Part shown: positions 41,615-52,713 of the stretch, piece after piece
Position numbering within the stretch: the first letter of the stretch is position 1
Layout: every line of letters starts with the position of its first letter
Assembly: GCA_964035575.1 (NCBI GenBank)
Contig: OZ037924.1
Coordinates: forward strand, 372,001-436,000
DNA: 64,000 nucleotides
Source: Rhynchopus sp. YZ270_cl-10
Taxonomy: Eukaryota; Euglenozoa; Diplonemea; Diplonemida; Diplonemidae
Reading direction: 5' to 3'
The notes under the pieces: generated by a model
The model's input: the letters and a program-made list of their open reading frames with translations, nothing else
Databases searched by the model: none
What the model was told of the DNA's origin: nothing
Position numbers and translations under genes: made by a program

Positions 41615-44600
41615 CTAGGCACGCAAATAAAACCACAGCCAAATCTCTTCACTAAGCTCATCAAGGTGGGGATGCGTCCACCAAAGGGTGAGGTAGTGTC
41701 TGTTGCGGGCGTATTTGAAGAGCGCGAGGGCGTGGCGGGTTTGCCCTGTTTTGAAGGCCCCTGCGACCAGCTCTGTTACGTGACTCTCTTCCAGCTGGTT
41801 CTGCACTGGAGGTAGCCTGCCATCTGCTGCAGCACGCTTCAAATAGAGGAACGCCTGCACAAAGCTGCCTTCTCCTCCCTTTGCACAGTTCCTCAACCTC
41901 GCCCTCATATACTCATCCTTCGGCACAGCACGCTCTGTGATCTGCACCCTCCGCTTCGTCACTTTCACCTCAGGTGTCGCACGCACACTCTCCTCCAACA
42001 CCGGAATCGGGGTAAAACCCTTCGACGCTCTCACCGCAAGAAACCCATCACTATTTGACGGCGAATCTGCGAATGGTGCGGGCGGGGATGGACACTCATC
42101 TTCATAGTACCGCATCTCCCTCGACGATGCCTCTGACGCACCTTTGATGGAACGTCTTGAGATGGTCTGGCTGTGCGTTTGGTTTGCAGCTTCGGGAGAC
42201 TGTGGTGTGTGCGGTGGCAGCCCAGAGAGAAGCGACGTTATCACCCCTACACTGCGTAGCAACTGCGCCACATCGGTGAGATGACCGCGAAGGGTTTCTC
42301 CTAGCATATTCTGCGCTACAGCGGAGACCCCTTCGGTACGTTGTAAATGCCGTTTTAATAAACCCTGCTTCAATGTCAAGCATTCTCCCGCTTCCTCTCG
42401 GACATCGCTGTCTACGCTTTCGACCTTCTCTCGCACCTCAAGCAACCACATCTTCCACGTCTCATCCTCGTTGGCCAATGTATCCACCAAAGCTGCCTTC
42501 TTCTTACTCAACTCCGTTGGCTGGGCCTTAGGAGGGGGTGGGAGGCGAATCAGTTTCTTTGGTAATGGTGCGACCCGAGAAGGAGACGGTGCTTCCTTCC
42601 AGAGGTTGGGAATGGGCTCCTCTTGTGGGGTGGAGGCGGTTGTGTGGACGCTGTGTGCTAGGCTTACGGCGACGGCGGTGGGTTCTTGTTCTTCTTCTTC
42701 TTCTTCGTCTTCTTCGTCTTCTTCGTCCTCCTCATCCTCTTCCGGGGTACTAATCGGTTCAGGTTGGTAATGTGGTTGCAAAGGATGTGCCTTTTTCTTG
42801 AGAAGCCCATAAAGGCCTCCGCCTTCCTGTTCCTCCTCATGTTCTTCTCTCTCTTCGTTCTCTTCAGCTACCACTTCCGGTTCGGCAGAAGATGCAGGAG
42901 ACGACGCTGGGGAAGGTGGTGTGGTGTCTGGTGCAGGCTGTTTCCGCTTCTTCAGTTGCTTCTTTTTGGTGACAGTTTTTTTCCCTTTCGAGCCTTCTGA
43001 AGGTGCACTGCGTTGGGGGCCCTTGGACCGACCATTTTCAGATGATGCTGTCTTTTCTTCAATACGTGGTGATTCTACTGGGGTTGGCGGGGCGGGCGGT
43101 GCAGGGGGAACTCTCTGTGCATGAGGGAGACGTCTATTCTGCACTACAGCAAGCGCTTCGGCGCTAGGCAAGGAACGACCTTGGTTGTGCTGTTGCTGCT
43201 GCTTCTGCAGTCTCATTGTCGTCTGCGGTGGGACCTGCACTGTATGTGGACTAGGTGAAGGCGCTGGACTCCCCTTCGCGAGCTGCAACTTCCCTTTTGT
43301 AGAACCTACCGTTGGCTTTGCTGTACTCTTTTTCTTCATATTCGCACAGATGTCAGCTACCCTTGGCAGTGCCCTATACGCTCTGGTACGCAACGGAGGA
43401 TGGAAATTCGCTTCCTTTGGTGTAAGGTCCACATACGAAACGTACTGCCGCCCATTATAGTGCTGGGAGTGCACCACTGCGATCGGGCGACGCTGCAGCT
43501 TTCTCCGAGTAAACCCGGTTGGCGCGACAGAAAAGGTGTCTGAGTCTGCACGCCTCCGTTGCTGTGGACGCAGCCGTTCTGCGTCTAGCACTGTATTGAT
43601 GATTTCAGATGGCGGAGGGATATGCTTTAATGGCGTTGGAGAGCAGGGTACACGAAGACGGTTTACAATGTGAACAGGTACACCCATATCCTGTGCACCG
43701 TCTGTTCGCAGCAAACGGTCAAGACGGTTCAGTCTGTCATCATGGCTTCGTGTTGTATCCGATTTGCACGCAGGGTACACAACGTTCTGAAGCTCCCTGA
43801 GCTGGTGTTCGGTCCGTTCTGTTACAAGCTTGGAGTAGCGTGCGGTCAACGCAAGCAACACTTCTGCGGCAACAATAGGCTTGCCACGTGGTGCTTGCTT
43901 CCCACCACGGACAGGGCTTTCTACTAAAGGGGGTGCTTCGCCGTCAAAGAAGTGTGTATCAGAAGCATTGGCGACCATTCTTTTGTATTCCCCGATGCGG
44001 GCCTGCGCCTGCTCAACAAGAAGTTCACGTTGTTTGATCTGTTCTGCGGTGAGTACTACTTCGCCAGTTCGATCGCGTGGTGCGAGAAGCTGTGAATCAA
44101 CATCAGACCCCTCGCTTTCAATGATCTGTCCTAATAACGATGTAGGTGATGCCATCATCTGCCTAACACGAAATTGCGGATCATTTGGAGAATTTTCATC
44201 GTACACCGAGCCCAACTCCCATCCCACTTCTTCAGAGATCTGACTCGGTTTGATTTGTTTTTTGGATTTCCCTTTTGGCTTGTCTTCCTCCTGCTCACTC
44301 TCTGTTTCCAATGACTTTGAAGAATTCCGCGATGACACACTACCCACACGCTTTTTTTTGTGTTTCTTCTTTTGCGTTTCATCACCATGGCCAAGAGGGG
44401 ATAATTGTCCTGGTCGGTCTGCCTTTCCTACTCTTCGCTTTGGTTTGGGTTCTTCCTCTGGGATGTCTCCTTCGATGTCAGCATCAGCATCAACATCAAC
44501 ATCAACATCAGCATCAATGTCGATATCTGCGTTGATATCCACTTCGACATCCACATCCGCATCGATGTCTTCGGGCACCCCTATTTCATCCCCTGCCCCT

Positions 44601-47600
44601 TCCCCTTCCCTCTCCCCATCCGCACCATCCGGAATATGTACGATAGCTTCCTCAACCTCTGCCGTGCCTTCCGTCGCGAGCAGTACCTCCCCCACTTCAG
44701 CATTCTCGGTCTCCTCACCTTCTTCGGGGATGTTCACAGGGTAGTCAATAGAATCAGGTGGTACTGTCGTCTCAGGCGCTGTCGGTAGCGTTTCCTCGGG
44801 AAGGGTGATCTCTTCGGGGCTGGGTTTATGAGAGAGAACGTCGGGGGGTTGTGGTGGGGTGCCGGAAGGGGTGTCTTCGCTTTCCGATGGGGTGGAGATG
44901 GGTGGGGAGGGTGCGTAGCTGTCGATTGGGTCGTAGTCTTCAGGGTCTGGGGAGGCGGTGTTTGGATCAATGCATTCGAGTTCTGCAAGCTGTTCTGAAG
45001 TGAATTCGGAAACGTCGTAGTCCTGCGCACTCTGCACCTCAATAACCTGCGCACCAAGCCCCCCAGAGCGGAGTGATTTCCCTGACTTCAAAGAAGCGTC
45101 TACTGTGCTCGATTTATTCATCAAAATGCGAGTCCCCGTGCGTGATAAACTCTTTTTTAATCGTGCAGTAGATTTTTTTGGTTGAATCTTCGCCTTCCCC
45201 TCTTTCGGTGAAGCTCCCCCTACCCGAACCTTGGCGGAAGGTTTTTCTGGGGGTTTTGTGTCACCGAGGTTGACCTTTTTCTTTCCCTTTTTGCCGCCCT
45301 TTTTGGAGGTTTTGCTGCTGCGGGAGGCGGTGTCAGCGGGGTGTGATGGGGAGCGGGAGAACTTCACATCCAGCATGCCTTCTTCTTGAGCTGCCGCAGC
45401 TGCGTCGTCATCGTCGTCGCCTTCCGCTGTTTCGCGAAGATCCCTTTCCTTTGCTTGAAGATTGTCTTGCATGTCTTCGAGACGTCTTCTCTGTCTGTCC
45501 AATTCCTGTTCTCTTGCACGCGCCTGATTTTCAAACTCCTGTTGTTCCCGCAAACTCTCATCTTGTAACCTTGCGTTCTCCTCTTCACCTCGTAGTCTTG
45601 AGAGTTCATCTAGCTCCATTTTGTGTTGCGCGGTTTTTATTGCTTCTTGTCTTGCTTTGTCTTCGGCGATACGTCGCAACCCAGAGGCCCGCTCTGCTAG
45701 GGCTCTTGCTTCTTCTGCCAAAATACGGTCCATTTCTTTGTCGAAATCAACGCTTGTCTTTTTTTTGATCGGGCTGCTTCGGAGCTGCTTCGGGCTGGAT
45801 GGGTCATCCACCTCTGACTGCGTGGAGGCGTGAGAGGAAGGGCTTTCGTTGTTGATGAGAGGGGGGCCTTCGGGGTCGTGCATGGGGTCCTCTGCCGCCG
45901 CTTCGTGGAGGTCATCTAGGTGGTCTTGGATTGCGGTCTGCGCTTTTCGTGCAGCAGAGTTCTTATTTCTCATTAGCATCGGATTGAATCCTATCAAATC
46001 TAATAAAGAAAATGGAAGCGCTCTACGACTTTGCTGCGGTCCATCTCTCCATCCCTGAGAAAGCCTCTCAAATCTCTGCTGAATCGCAGTTTTTGTTTGA
46101 AATGCGGTTTTAAATTGCAATGTCTGCATCACCGAAATCCGTTTATATCTCACCTCAGAAGAAATATTTACAGTACCCAGCCCTATCGAGGTCGCAAGAA
46201 AGGTGGTGTCCCCTTTGGCACCCCCAAGAGGGAGGAGGGTAAGCTGGTAGCCAACCATGGCGCAGATTTTTTTTACTTTGAATCGGATGGCGCGGCTTTC
46301 GAGGAGACCTCGACCTCGGTCTTCGCGGGCTAGGCGGAAGAGGTGATAGTTGATGATATAACGGAGTATAGGTCGACGGCGTGGAGCAACTCTTGGCAGA
46401 ATCTCATCGTCCACATTGTAGGTCTCACCCTGAGACGACGGAGGGCCTGTAGCAGCCGTATCCACCAACGTTGCGGGAACTCTATTCGGCTCTTCTTCAA
46501 CGTACCCTCGATGCAGACTTTGTCTCTGCCTTCTGTCTCTTTGATAGGTCATTTGGTTTAACACAAACGGCTGCTCTACGGGCCCCATGTTGTCAACAGT
46601 GAACCCAGGGTTAAATCGGTTGATTCTGAGTGCAGCGCGTTGTGCGACAAACCGTTGAATCGTGAGATGCCCGCGAACCTGGAGTTTGTATTGCATGAGG
46701 AAGAAGTGGCGTCGCATGTCTTCAAAGTAGTAGTCGCAGGTGGTAACATTGACGGTGTTGTGCTTTGTATCAAAGAAGGGTGTGCCTAGAGAGGCAAGAA
46801 GAACCTTTGCCTGTTCCAAGCGTCTGAAGCGAAGGTCGCGGGCGGCGGAAAGTTGGTTTTCAAGCTCCCTTTCTTCTTCCGCGTTGACTCCGGTTTTGAT
46901 GGAGTCGGTGCGTTTGTCGCGTTTCTTTTTGGCAGCTTCTGTGATGCTGAGTGGTGTGACTAAAGGGTCATTTACGATGTGTGGATCGCTTTTATTGACA
47001 GCAGGGACTTGGTTTGCTTCGAAGCGTACACCGCCACCACCGCCGGATGTGGTGTGTGAGGTGTCCGCCATTTCATGGCTTTGCGACTCCAAAGCGAGAA
47101 GTGCTGCACGCTCGCTGAACGGCGGCAGATCGCCGTTTGCAAACCACAACAAAAGCTTCATAAGCGCAAGAAACAACATCAAATCTCCAGTCCGCTGTGT
47201 TTCGACGTTCCATCGACGCCAATCCGCCTTCTGTTTCTGAACATCCCGTTTATAAGTCATATAGCAAGGCTCCGGTACTTCCTTTTGCAAAGTGGTCTGC
47301 ACCTTCCGCTCAACATGGTGGAAGAGAGAAGCGGGACCTGTCGGCACATCCTTTTCTCGTGGGGTTTTGTTCTGTTTTAGATCCTGTTTCACGCCGTCGA
47401 GGGCACAATGCAAACAGTCAAGACGTCCTACAGCGCGTTGTGAATCAAATGCGTTTTTGCATTCCATAAAATCCAGCTTCATTTCGCTAGGTGGAGGGTG
47501 TGAGAAGAGGGCCGTCCCGCAGTCCTGGTATTTTTGTATTTTGGCTTGTTTGCGTTTGTCGTTTTGGTAGATTTCGCAGTACCAACCACGGATGGTGATG

Positions 47601-49486
47601 CGGAGGAGCTGTTCACAGCGGATGGCAGAGTGTTTTGCGATGAAATATATCAGAAACCCACGGCGTTTGAGGTATTCACGCCAGCGAAGCCAGCACAACG
47701 CTGTGCAAAGCAGTGCGTCTGATGACAACAATGCACCTACTGCCATAAACGCTAAAGGAGCCTTTTGAAGAAGCTGGAACTTCCCTGCAGTGCGCAATAT
47801 GTCCTGTCTGTCTGACTTCCTTCGCCAGATGCTGAATGCCTTCAAAGTGCAGGTTCGAGAGATGCATTGAAAGTTGAACACTTTCTTCTGGTTATGCGCA
47901 ACAAACTCCCGCCATCTCCCAAGAAAGAAGGCAAGGGTTGCTCGACCAGTCGCTTCAAGTTGTGTTTTGTTCATCACCACAAAGAGCCATCCTGTGAAGG
48001 AAAGCCGCATGCGGGTAAAGTTAAAGTGTGCTGCGGCAAGAGCCTTCTTTTGACGTCGTTGCTTTTTCTCGCGGGTATGCCCAGACCAAGCGGAGAAGCA
48101 CATCAGCACACAGTCGCCAAAGCTGAGGTTGGATGCCTTTTCGCGGAGAATATTCCGTTCGGCGTCTTCCTTCAGCCAGTCATCCCAAAGCTCGAAGTAT
48201 GGTGTAAACGTTTGCGACCGCATTCCTGTTGTTTTATCTATGGGGCTCATGATGTAGAAGCAATACCGAAACCACATAGTAAAGATTGTCTGCAATGTTT
48301 TGAGCTGTCTGCAACGAAGAAGCGCGTCGCAGGCAAAGATTCTGTTAATATGCGACACATTCGCACGCCCAAGAAGGGAGTAAAACGACCGTTTTTTTAG
48401 CCGAAACGCGTTGTAACGGAGTGCGCGGATTGCTGAAATCCATGCAAAGAGGTGACGCCTCTTTTTATGCACCAACAGCTTTCCTCTTATCACTTGAGCC
48501 TCCGCATTCTCCTTCTTCGCCCAATACCGTCTCCACACATTCTGAAACAAAATAATCCTATCAATCGTTTGCTTTTCAAAGTACTCATCCTCTGAGTTGT
48601 CAGCCTCCAGCTCATGATTATGCGATGAAAGGGACTCATGCGACCCATCCTCACTGCCTTCGAAGGCTGCCGTATGGTTTCGATTGGGTTCATGCGAGAA
48701 GCTATCGACACTCTTTGCTCGCGGCATTGAGGCATTTCCATCAAAGCTGACAGATCTGGAAAATGATGTTTCCGTTTCATCTCTGATATCAGAAAGATTG
48801 CTCATTGAAGTCGAAGGACGTCGAAGATCTGAAGCAGATAATACGGCTGAATCTGAGGGGCGTGGTTTAAGGCTTAGCTTTGCTGCAATGTTTGACCCCA
48901 TTCGTTTTCTGCGTGCATTTGTATCGAATGTCAGGATTTTATCAAATGAAGCTTCTTCAATCTGCACATGCCGTTCATTCATCGCAATCTGATTCCGTAG
49001 CACCCCATGAGCACCATAATACCACCGCAGTCTCTCCCGCGCCTTATCAACCAATTCATCGTAGTGGCGAAACCTTTTGTAGTGGTGCTCCACCTCTAGG
49101 TGCACCGCCCGCACCGATCCAAACGGAATATCACTTTCAGGAGTACAAATTAAAGTGCAAGACAACTGAGCTAATGTACTGTGCGCAGTCTCAAGCCCCC
49201 TCAACGCCTGATCTCGCCTCCCTGCGCAAATCTCTATTAGCTGCAAGGAGGTGACCGGAGCTACCCCTTCTGCCCCACCAAGCACCCTAGTAATCTCATC
49301 GGTATGATACCCCACCAGCTCGGTGACTTCTAATAGGTCTATCGGCTCTTCCTGAAACACCCCGGTATCTCCCTCGAAGATAGGAAACGCAGCCTTCTCT
49401 GTGAGAGTTGCATGAGATGGCATTGTCATATCCATTTCTGTCTCTTCTCCACTGCCTCGAGAAGGGTGTTGTGCACTGCGACTCAT
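41615..49486 (-). CDS. Giant Sfi1-like centrin-binding-repeat protein (2,623 residues, single exon)
   Basis: The start ATG at 49486 (MSRSAQHPSRGSG) is the first in frame; the stop lies at 41617-41615. Residues about 310-700 hold a run of Trp-centred helices at roughly 30-residue steps: LFAWISAIRAL, TMWFRYCF, CFSAWSGHTREKK, SFTGWLFVVM, LGRWREFVA, FSIWRRKS, LRWREYL, IRGWYCEI. This is the Sfi1 pattern, which in other eukaryotes binds centrin along centrosome or basal-body fibres. About 1270-1420 is a charged coiled coil (LREQQEFENQARAREQELD). About 1600-1660 is an acidic DVDVDAD repeat, 1680-1720 is basic, and about 2230-2260 is an Asp/Glu run. The last 130 residues look like helical TPR/PPR-type repeats. 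A centrosomal or ciliary scaffold is inferred. An intron-free frame of 7.9 kb is notable beside introns in two other genes. Confidence 0.75.
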   Translation of the reverse strand: MSRSAQHPSRGSGEETEMDMTMPSHATLTEKAAFPIFEGDTGVFQEEPIDLLEVTELVGYHTDEITRVLGGAEGVAPVTSLQLIEICAGRRDQALRGLETAHSTLAQLSCTLICTPESDIPFGSVRAVHLEVEHHYKRFRHYDELVDKARERLRWYYGAHGVLRNQIAMNERHVQIEEASFDKILTFDTNARRKRMGSNIAAKLSLKPRPSDSAVLSASDLRRPSTSMSNLSDIRDETETSFSRSVSFDGNASMPRAKSVDSFSHEPNRNHTAAFEGSEDGSHESLSSHNHELEADNSEDEYFEKQTIDRIILFQNVWRRYWAKKENAEAQVIRGKLLVHKKRRHLFAWISAIRALRYNAFRLKKRSFYSLLGRANVSHINRIFACDALLRCRQLKTLQTIFTMWFRYCFYIMSPIDKTTGMRSQTFTPYFELWDDWLKEDAERNILREKASNLSFGDCVLMCFSAWSGHTREKKQRRQKKALAAAHFNFTRMRLSFTGWLFVVMNKTQLEATGRATLAFFLGRWREFVAHNQKKVFNFQCISRTCTLKAFSIWRRKSDRQDILRTAGKFQLLQKAPLAFMAVGALLSSDALLCTALCWLRWREYLKRRGFLIYFIAKHSAIRCEQLLRITIRGWYCEIYQNDKRKQAKIQKYQDCGTALFSHPPPSEMKLDFMECKNAFDSQRAVGRLDCLHCALDGVKQDLKQNKTPREKDVPTGPASLFHHVERKVQTTLQKEVPEPCYMTYKRDVQKQKADWRRWNVETQRTGDLMLFLALMKLLLWFANGDLPPFSERAALLALESQSHEMADTSHTTSGGGGGVRFEANQVPAVNKSDPHIVNDPLVTPLSITEAAKKKRDKRTDSIKTGVNAEEERELENQLSAARDLRFRRLEQAKVLLASLGTPFFDTKHNTVNVTTCDYYFEDMRRHFFLMQYKLQVRGHLTIQRFVAQRAALRINRFNPGFTVDNMGPVEQPFVLNQMTYQRDRRQRQSLHRGYVEEEPNRVPATLVDTAATGPPSSQGETYNVDDEILPRVAPRRRPILRYIINYHLFRLAREDRGRGLLESRAIRFKVKKICAMVGYQLTLLPLGGAKGDTTFLATSIGLGTVNISSEVRYKRISVMQTLQFKTAFQTKTAIQQRFERLSQGWRDGPQQSRRALPFSLLDLIGFNPMLMRNKNSAARKAQTAIQDHLDDLHEAAAEDPMHDPEGPPLINNESPSSHASTQSEVDDPSSPKQLRSSPIKKKTSVDFDKEMDRILAEEARALAERASGLRRIAEDKARQEAIKTAQHKMELDELSRLRGEEENARLQDESLREQQEFENQARAREQELDRQRRRLEDMQDNLQAKERDLRETAEGDDDDDAAAAAQEEGMLDVKFSRSPSHPADTASRSSKTSKKGGKKGKKKVNLGDTKPPEKPSAKVRVGGASPKEGKAKIQPKKSTARLKKSLSRTGTRILMNKSSTVDASLKSGKSLRSGGLGAQVIEVQSAQDYDVSEFTSEQLAELECIDPNTASPDPEDYDPIDSYAPSPPISTPSESEDTPSGTPPQPPDVLSHKPSPEEITLPEETLPTAPETTVPPDSIDYPVNIPEEGEETENAEVGEVLLATEGTAEVEEAIVHIPDGADGEREGEGAGDEIGVPEDIDADVDVEVDINADIDIDADVDVDVDADADIEGDIPEEEPKPKRRVGKADRPGQLSPLGHGDETQKKKHKKKRVGSVSSRNSSKSLETESEQEEDKPKGKSKKQIKPSQISEEVGWELGSVYDENSPNDPQFRVRQMMASPTSLLGQIIESEGSDVDSQLLAPRDRTGEVVLTAEQIKQRELLVEQAQARIGEYKRMVANASDTHFFDGEAPPLVESPVRGGKQAPRGKPIVAAEVLLALTARYSKLVTERTEHQLRELQNVVYPACKSDTTRSHDDRLNRLDRLLRTDGAQDMGVPVHIVNRLRVPCSPTPLKHIPPPSEIINTVLDAERLRPQQRRRADSDTFSVAPTGFTRRKLQRRPIAVVHSQHYNGRQYVSYVDLTPKEANFHPPLRTRAYRALPRVADICANMKKKSTAKPTVGSTKGKLQLAKGSPAPSPSPHTVQVPPQTTMRLQKQQQQHNQGRSLPSAEALAVVQNRRLPHAQRVPPAPPAPPTPVESPRIEEKTASSENGRSKGPQRSAPSEGSKGKKTVTKKKQLKKRKQPAPDTTPPSPASSPASSAEPEVVAEENEEREEHEEEQEGGGLYGLLKKKAHPLQPHYQPEPISTPEEDEEDEEDEEDEEEEEEQEPTAVAVSLAHSVHTTASTPQEEPIPNLWKEAPSPSRVAPLPKKLIRLPPPPKAQPTELSKKKAALVDTLANEDETWKMWLLEVREKVESVDSDVREEAGECLTLKQGLLKRHLQRTEGVSAVAQNMLGETLRGHLTDVAQLLRSVGVITSLLSGLPPHTPQSPEAANQTHSQTISRRSIKGASEASSREMRYYEDECPSPPAPFADSPSNSDGFLAVRASKGFTPIPVLEESVRATPEVKVTKRRVQITERAVPKDEYMRARLRNCAKGGEGSFVQAFLYLKRAAADGRLPPVQNQLEESHVTELVAGAFKTGQTRHALALFKYARNRHYLTLWWTHPHLDELSEEIWLWFYLRA

Positions 49487-50785
49487 TTGTCAAGAATAGA
49501 GGGTTGAAAGAAGAGATAGCAGAACGCCCTCAGAGATATAACAGCAACGACGTGGAATATGTCATGTATTAGCGAGGGGAATACATTGAGAAAAGAGTGG
49601 GGTTTTTAAAGTGTCTGTGATGGTGGGGATGATTTGGATGGGAGGAGGGGAGGGGAGAAGGGGGGAGGGGGAGGAAATGGTAAGTTGGATTGATCTAGCC
49701 TCTGTACGTTTATTCATTGTTCCCACTAAAGGGAGATTTGAGAGAGGGGGAGGAGGAGGAGGGGGAGGTTTTGGGGAATACTTTTTGGAAAGGTATTTTT
49801 GAGGTCCCAGATCGATAAAATGAAGTTAAAAAAAACAAACGAAAGGTTAGGTTTTTTTTTTTTTTGTTGAAAGATGAAGTTTGAAAGGTGGTGAACGCCT
49901 CTTGCGGACGTCGGCCGACCAAGAAACTGGGGGGCGTTTTTAATGGCATTAAGTCGGCCAGTTTCAACTCTCTCTCACTTACGGCACATCATCACTCACT
50001 GTGGCGTGCTGTTAAGGAGAAAGATATATAAAAAAAAAGAGAAGTTGAAAGTACAAACATCAGCGGACGCGGTACACAAAAAAAACAACTCTTCTCTCTA
50101 TCAAAAAAATAAATAAGCATTTAAATGACTTGGGGCTCAGACACAAGGCCTCTTGGGGCACGCGCATCATGTAATGAACGAAAAAATACACAAAGATTAA
50201 GATATTATTTTCAATCGAAAGATGGAGTTTTATCCACCGTCGTCTCCTCTTTTGTAGATATAATAAGAATCTTTTGCTTTTTTTTTTTTGCAAATAAAAA
50301 GTAGGGTACAGCCAGTACACCTTTCCCTACACAAATAAAATACACAAATTCGATCGAGACCAAGTCTCTGATGGTAAATTTGCACGGGGAGGGAGGAGGG
50401 AACATAACTGAAATGAGTGTGCCTCCTGCACACATATTGAAGGGGGGGAAAAAAAATATGACACTTACAAGATGAACGTATCTTACACGCATTTTCTGAA
50501 ACCTTCTGACACCTGCAAAGTTACTTACTCTGAGAAAGCTTTGATCATTCAGGGCTGGCCTCCCAAAAAAACAAAACAATAAAAGAGAGAAATCAACTAC
50601 AAACCACGAAATAGCTGTACGGGACAGTATGGGTTCGGATCCACCCCCCCAACTGGTGTTCTGGTCACCAAGGTGCACAGTCTCGAGAGGGCTTTGTATT
50701 TCAAGAAAACTTTGTTTCAGGGCTCAGAGAAGCACAGAGAGGCTAGGTTCATCTAATGATATTACTATTTTTTTTCTCCCCCTTT
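49487..50785. other. Intergenic stretch upstream of the Sfi1-like gene
   Basis: Presumed promoter of the Sfi1-like gene. Weak module-A remnants at about 49873 (GGTGGTGAACGCCTC) and 50040 (GAAGTTGAAAGTACAAACAT). G-rich low complexity at 49639-49672 and 49746-49770. No gene seen. Confidence 0.5.
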
Positions 50786-50789
50786 TTTT

Positions 50790-50834
50790 TGAAAAAAAAT
50801 GTTGGAATAGTGGACCACTGCAAGCTCCACTGTC
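50790..50834 (+). repeat. Module M copy 2
   Basis: AAAAAAAATGTTGGAATAGT, GGACCACTGCAAGCTCCACT, GTCC. A related core, TTTGTTGTCATAGTGTAGCT, follows at 50852. Confidence 0.55.
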
Positions 50835-51230
50835 CTTTTTTTTTTTGATGATTTGTTGTCATAGTGTAGCTGCCATATATAGACAGTCTTCACTGTTTCT
50901 TAGGATGTGTAAGCAGTGTACCACCCACATCCACTCAACATGGCAATGAACAGGGGGTCATTGGAGACACAGGGTAATTCGGCCTGTGTGTGATAGTGAA
51001 GGAAAGAGAGAAAGAAAAACAAATGAACATTAAAAAAAAGAGTGTCCGCGTCGTTGGGAGCACAATCGTCATATCAAAAAAAAAAAAGAATTATAGAAAG
51101 AATATTTTTGCACTGTGCAAAAGACACCTTGGGTGGAAAGCACCGCACACTTGCAAAAAAAAAAAGAAAGAAAAAGAAAAGTATTTCAAAGAAAAAGAGA
51201 GAAAAAAAGAGAGAGAAAATCAGCAAAAAG

Positions 51231-51261
51231 GATGCTAAGCCTTCTCGTGCTTGATTCACCT
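51231..51261 (+). repeat. Module E copy
   Basis: GATGCTAAGCCTTCTCGTGC then TTGATTCACCT. Stem AAGC/GCTT kept. Confidence 0.58.
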
Positions 51262-52061
51262 CATCAAAAGAGAGAGAAAAGAGGGAGGGGATGGGAGGGG
51301 AGGAGGAAAAAAAAAACGCAGTCAAGAGTTGTTCTCCGCAATTTCAGTTTTATGGTCGGGGGAAAAGGATGATGATATATGAGAGGGGAGGGAGAAGGGG
51401 AGGGGAAAGGGGTCAATACCGGCATTATCAATTACGTTCAACATTGGGTCAATATCGACCGTTATGTGCATAGGGGACAGAGGGGGGGTGATATTAAAAA
51501 AGGAGGAAAAAAAAAATACACTCAATCCAGGATTTTTGTGCATTTTAGGCGGGGGTGTTCTCAAAAAAATTAAAAAAAACCCCGTCTACTTCTTCCCCCC
51601 ACTTTTGAGGGGGGTGGTCAGTACCAAGTATTTTGAGGTTTTAGTGAAGCTGTCATACAGGCCTTTCACTAAGAATTGATACAATATCTTGTGAATGGTG
51701 TTTTTTACGGAGCGGGACGAACAGATGCTTGAACAAACCAGCCCCAGCACACATAGATACGTACACGCATTTTCCTTATGCAATATTCCTTAGAAGAGCT
51801 ACTCAAAATAATTCCGATTTTAAACACGCAATTTCCTGGAAAATTTAAAAAAAAAAAAATAGAAAACGACTTCAGGATATGACAGTTAAATGAAATAAAG
51901 AACACACTTTTTCGTTCATCGCACCGCAAAAGGTTTGTGTTTTTCACTGATGAATGTGAGTGATGTTAGTGGAAAAACAATACGCTAAAGCGGGCACGCA
52001 CCATCCGTCGTTTTCCATTTCTATTCGTCAATGCTTGATAACACAACAAAAAAAAAAAACT

Positions 52062-52123
52062 GTAGTTGTTGATGCAGACACCTCCGACTGACCCACATAC
52101 AATGCCAGCCATCCGGATGAAAG
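52062..52123 (+). repeat. Module C copy 3
   Basis: TGTAGTTGTTGATGCAGACA, CCTCCGACTGACCCACATAC, AATGCCAGCCATCCGGATGA. Confidence 0.7.
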
Positions 52124-52276
52124 AAAAGATAAAAAAAAGATAAAGATAAATCGGTAAGGCACCCCCCTGAAGGGCACACTTCCCAATAGCTTGGCAGCCT
52201 TGTATCATCAGTAAAGAGGACATTTTTTTTTATGTCATAACGTTACACATTAACAAAATAAATTGATTGAACTTTA

Positions 52277-52311
52277 TAAAATGACAGAAGCCTCACGTGC
52301 TTGATCACCTT
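52277..52311 (+). repeat. Module E copy
   Basis: AAAATGACAGAAGCCTCACG then TGCTTGATCACCTTA. Confidence 0.55.
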
Positions 52312-52490
52312 AGCAAAAAAAAAAAAAAAACGGGAAAAAAAGGTGGGTGCACTGTAAAAGCGCTGTTATACAACGTGCAGTGATTGTTGCGGTCAGAGGT
52401 GATAACGTTATTCACACAAAAGAAGAGAAGACGCATACAAGCGAAAAAAAAATAAAGTAAACGTTGCAAGATGAATATGCCTTCATATAC

Positions 52491-52623
52491 CATGGTTTGT
52501 AGTCAGAGATTAGTCTGAGTCAGACTGGTTTTTGGGCCAGGCCGAGGATCGGACACTTCTCGCACTCGAGTGCGAGAGGAGCGCGAGATGAGTCAGTCTG
52601 ACTCAGACTAACTACAACCCATG
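52491..52623. mobile_element. 133-bp MITE with 6-bp target duplication
   Basis: Ends CATGGTTTGTAGT and, inverted, CATGGGTTGTAGTT. The inverted repeat resumes as TTAGTCTGAGTCAGACTG after a small unpaired patch on the left. ATATAC flanks both sides (52485-52490 and 52624-52629). The centre has the perfect 18-bp palindrome CTCGCACTCGAGTGCGAG. Superfamily not assigned; few superfamilies make a 6-bp duplication. Confidence 0.8.
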
Positions 52624-52670
52624 ATATACATACACATCTTTTAAAAAAAGAGGGGTTCTGTGGGTAAAAG

Positions 52671-52713
52671 GTTTAATTTAAAATACAAAGCCCTCTCAAT
52701 GACAGTGTACCAG
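52671..52713 (+). repeat. Module D copy 6 (short form)
   Basis: TTTAATTTAAAATACAAAGC then CCTCTCAATGACAGTGTACC. Confidence 0.6.
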
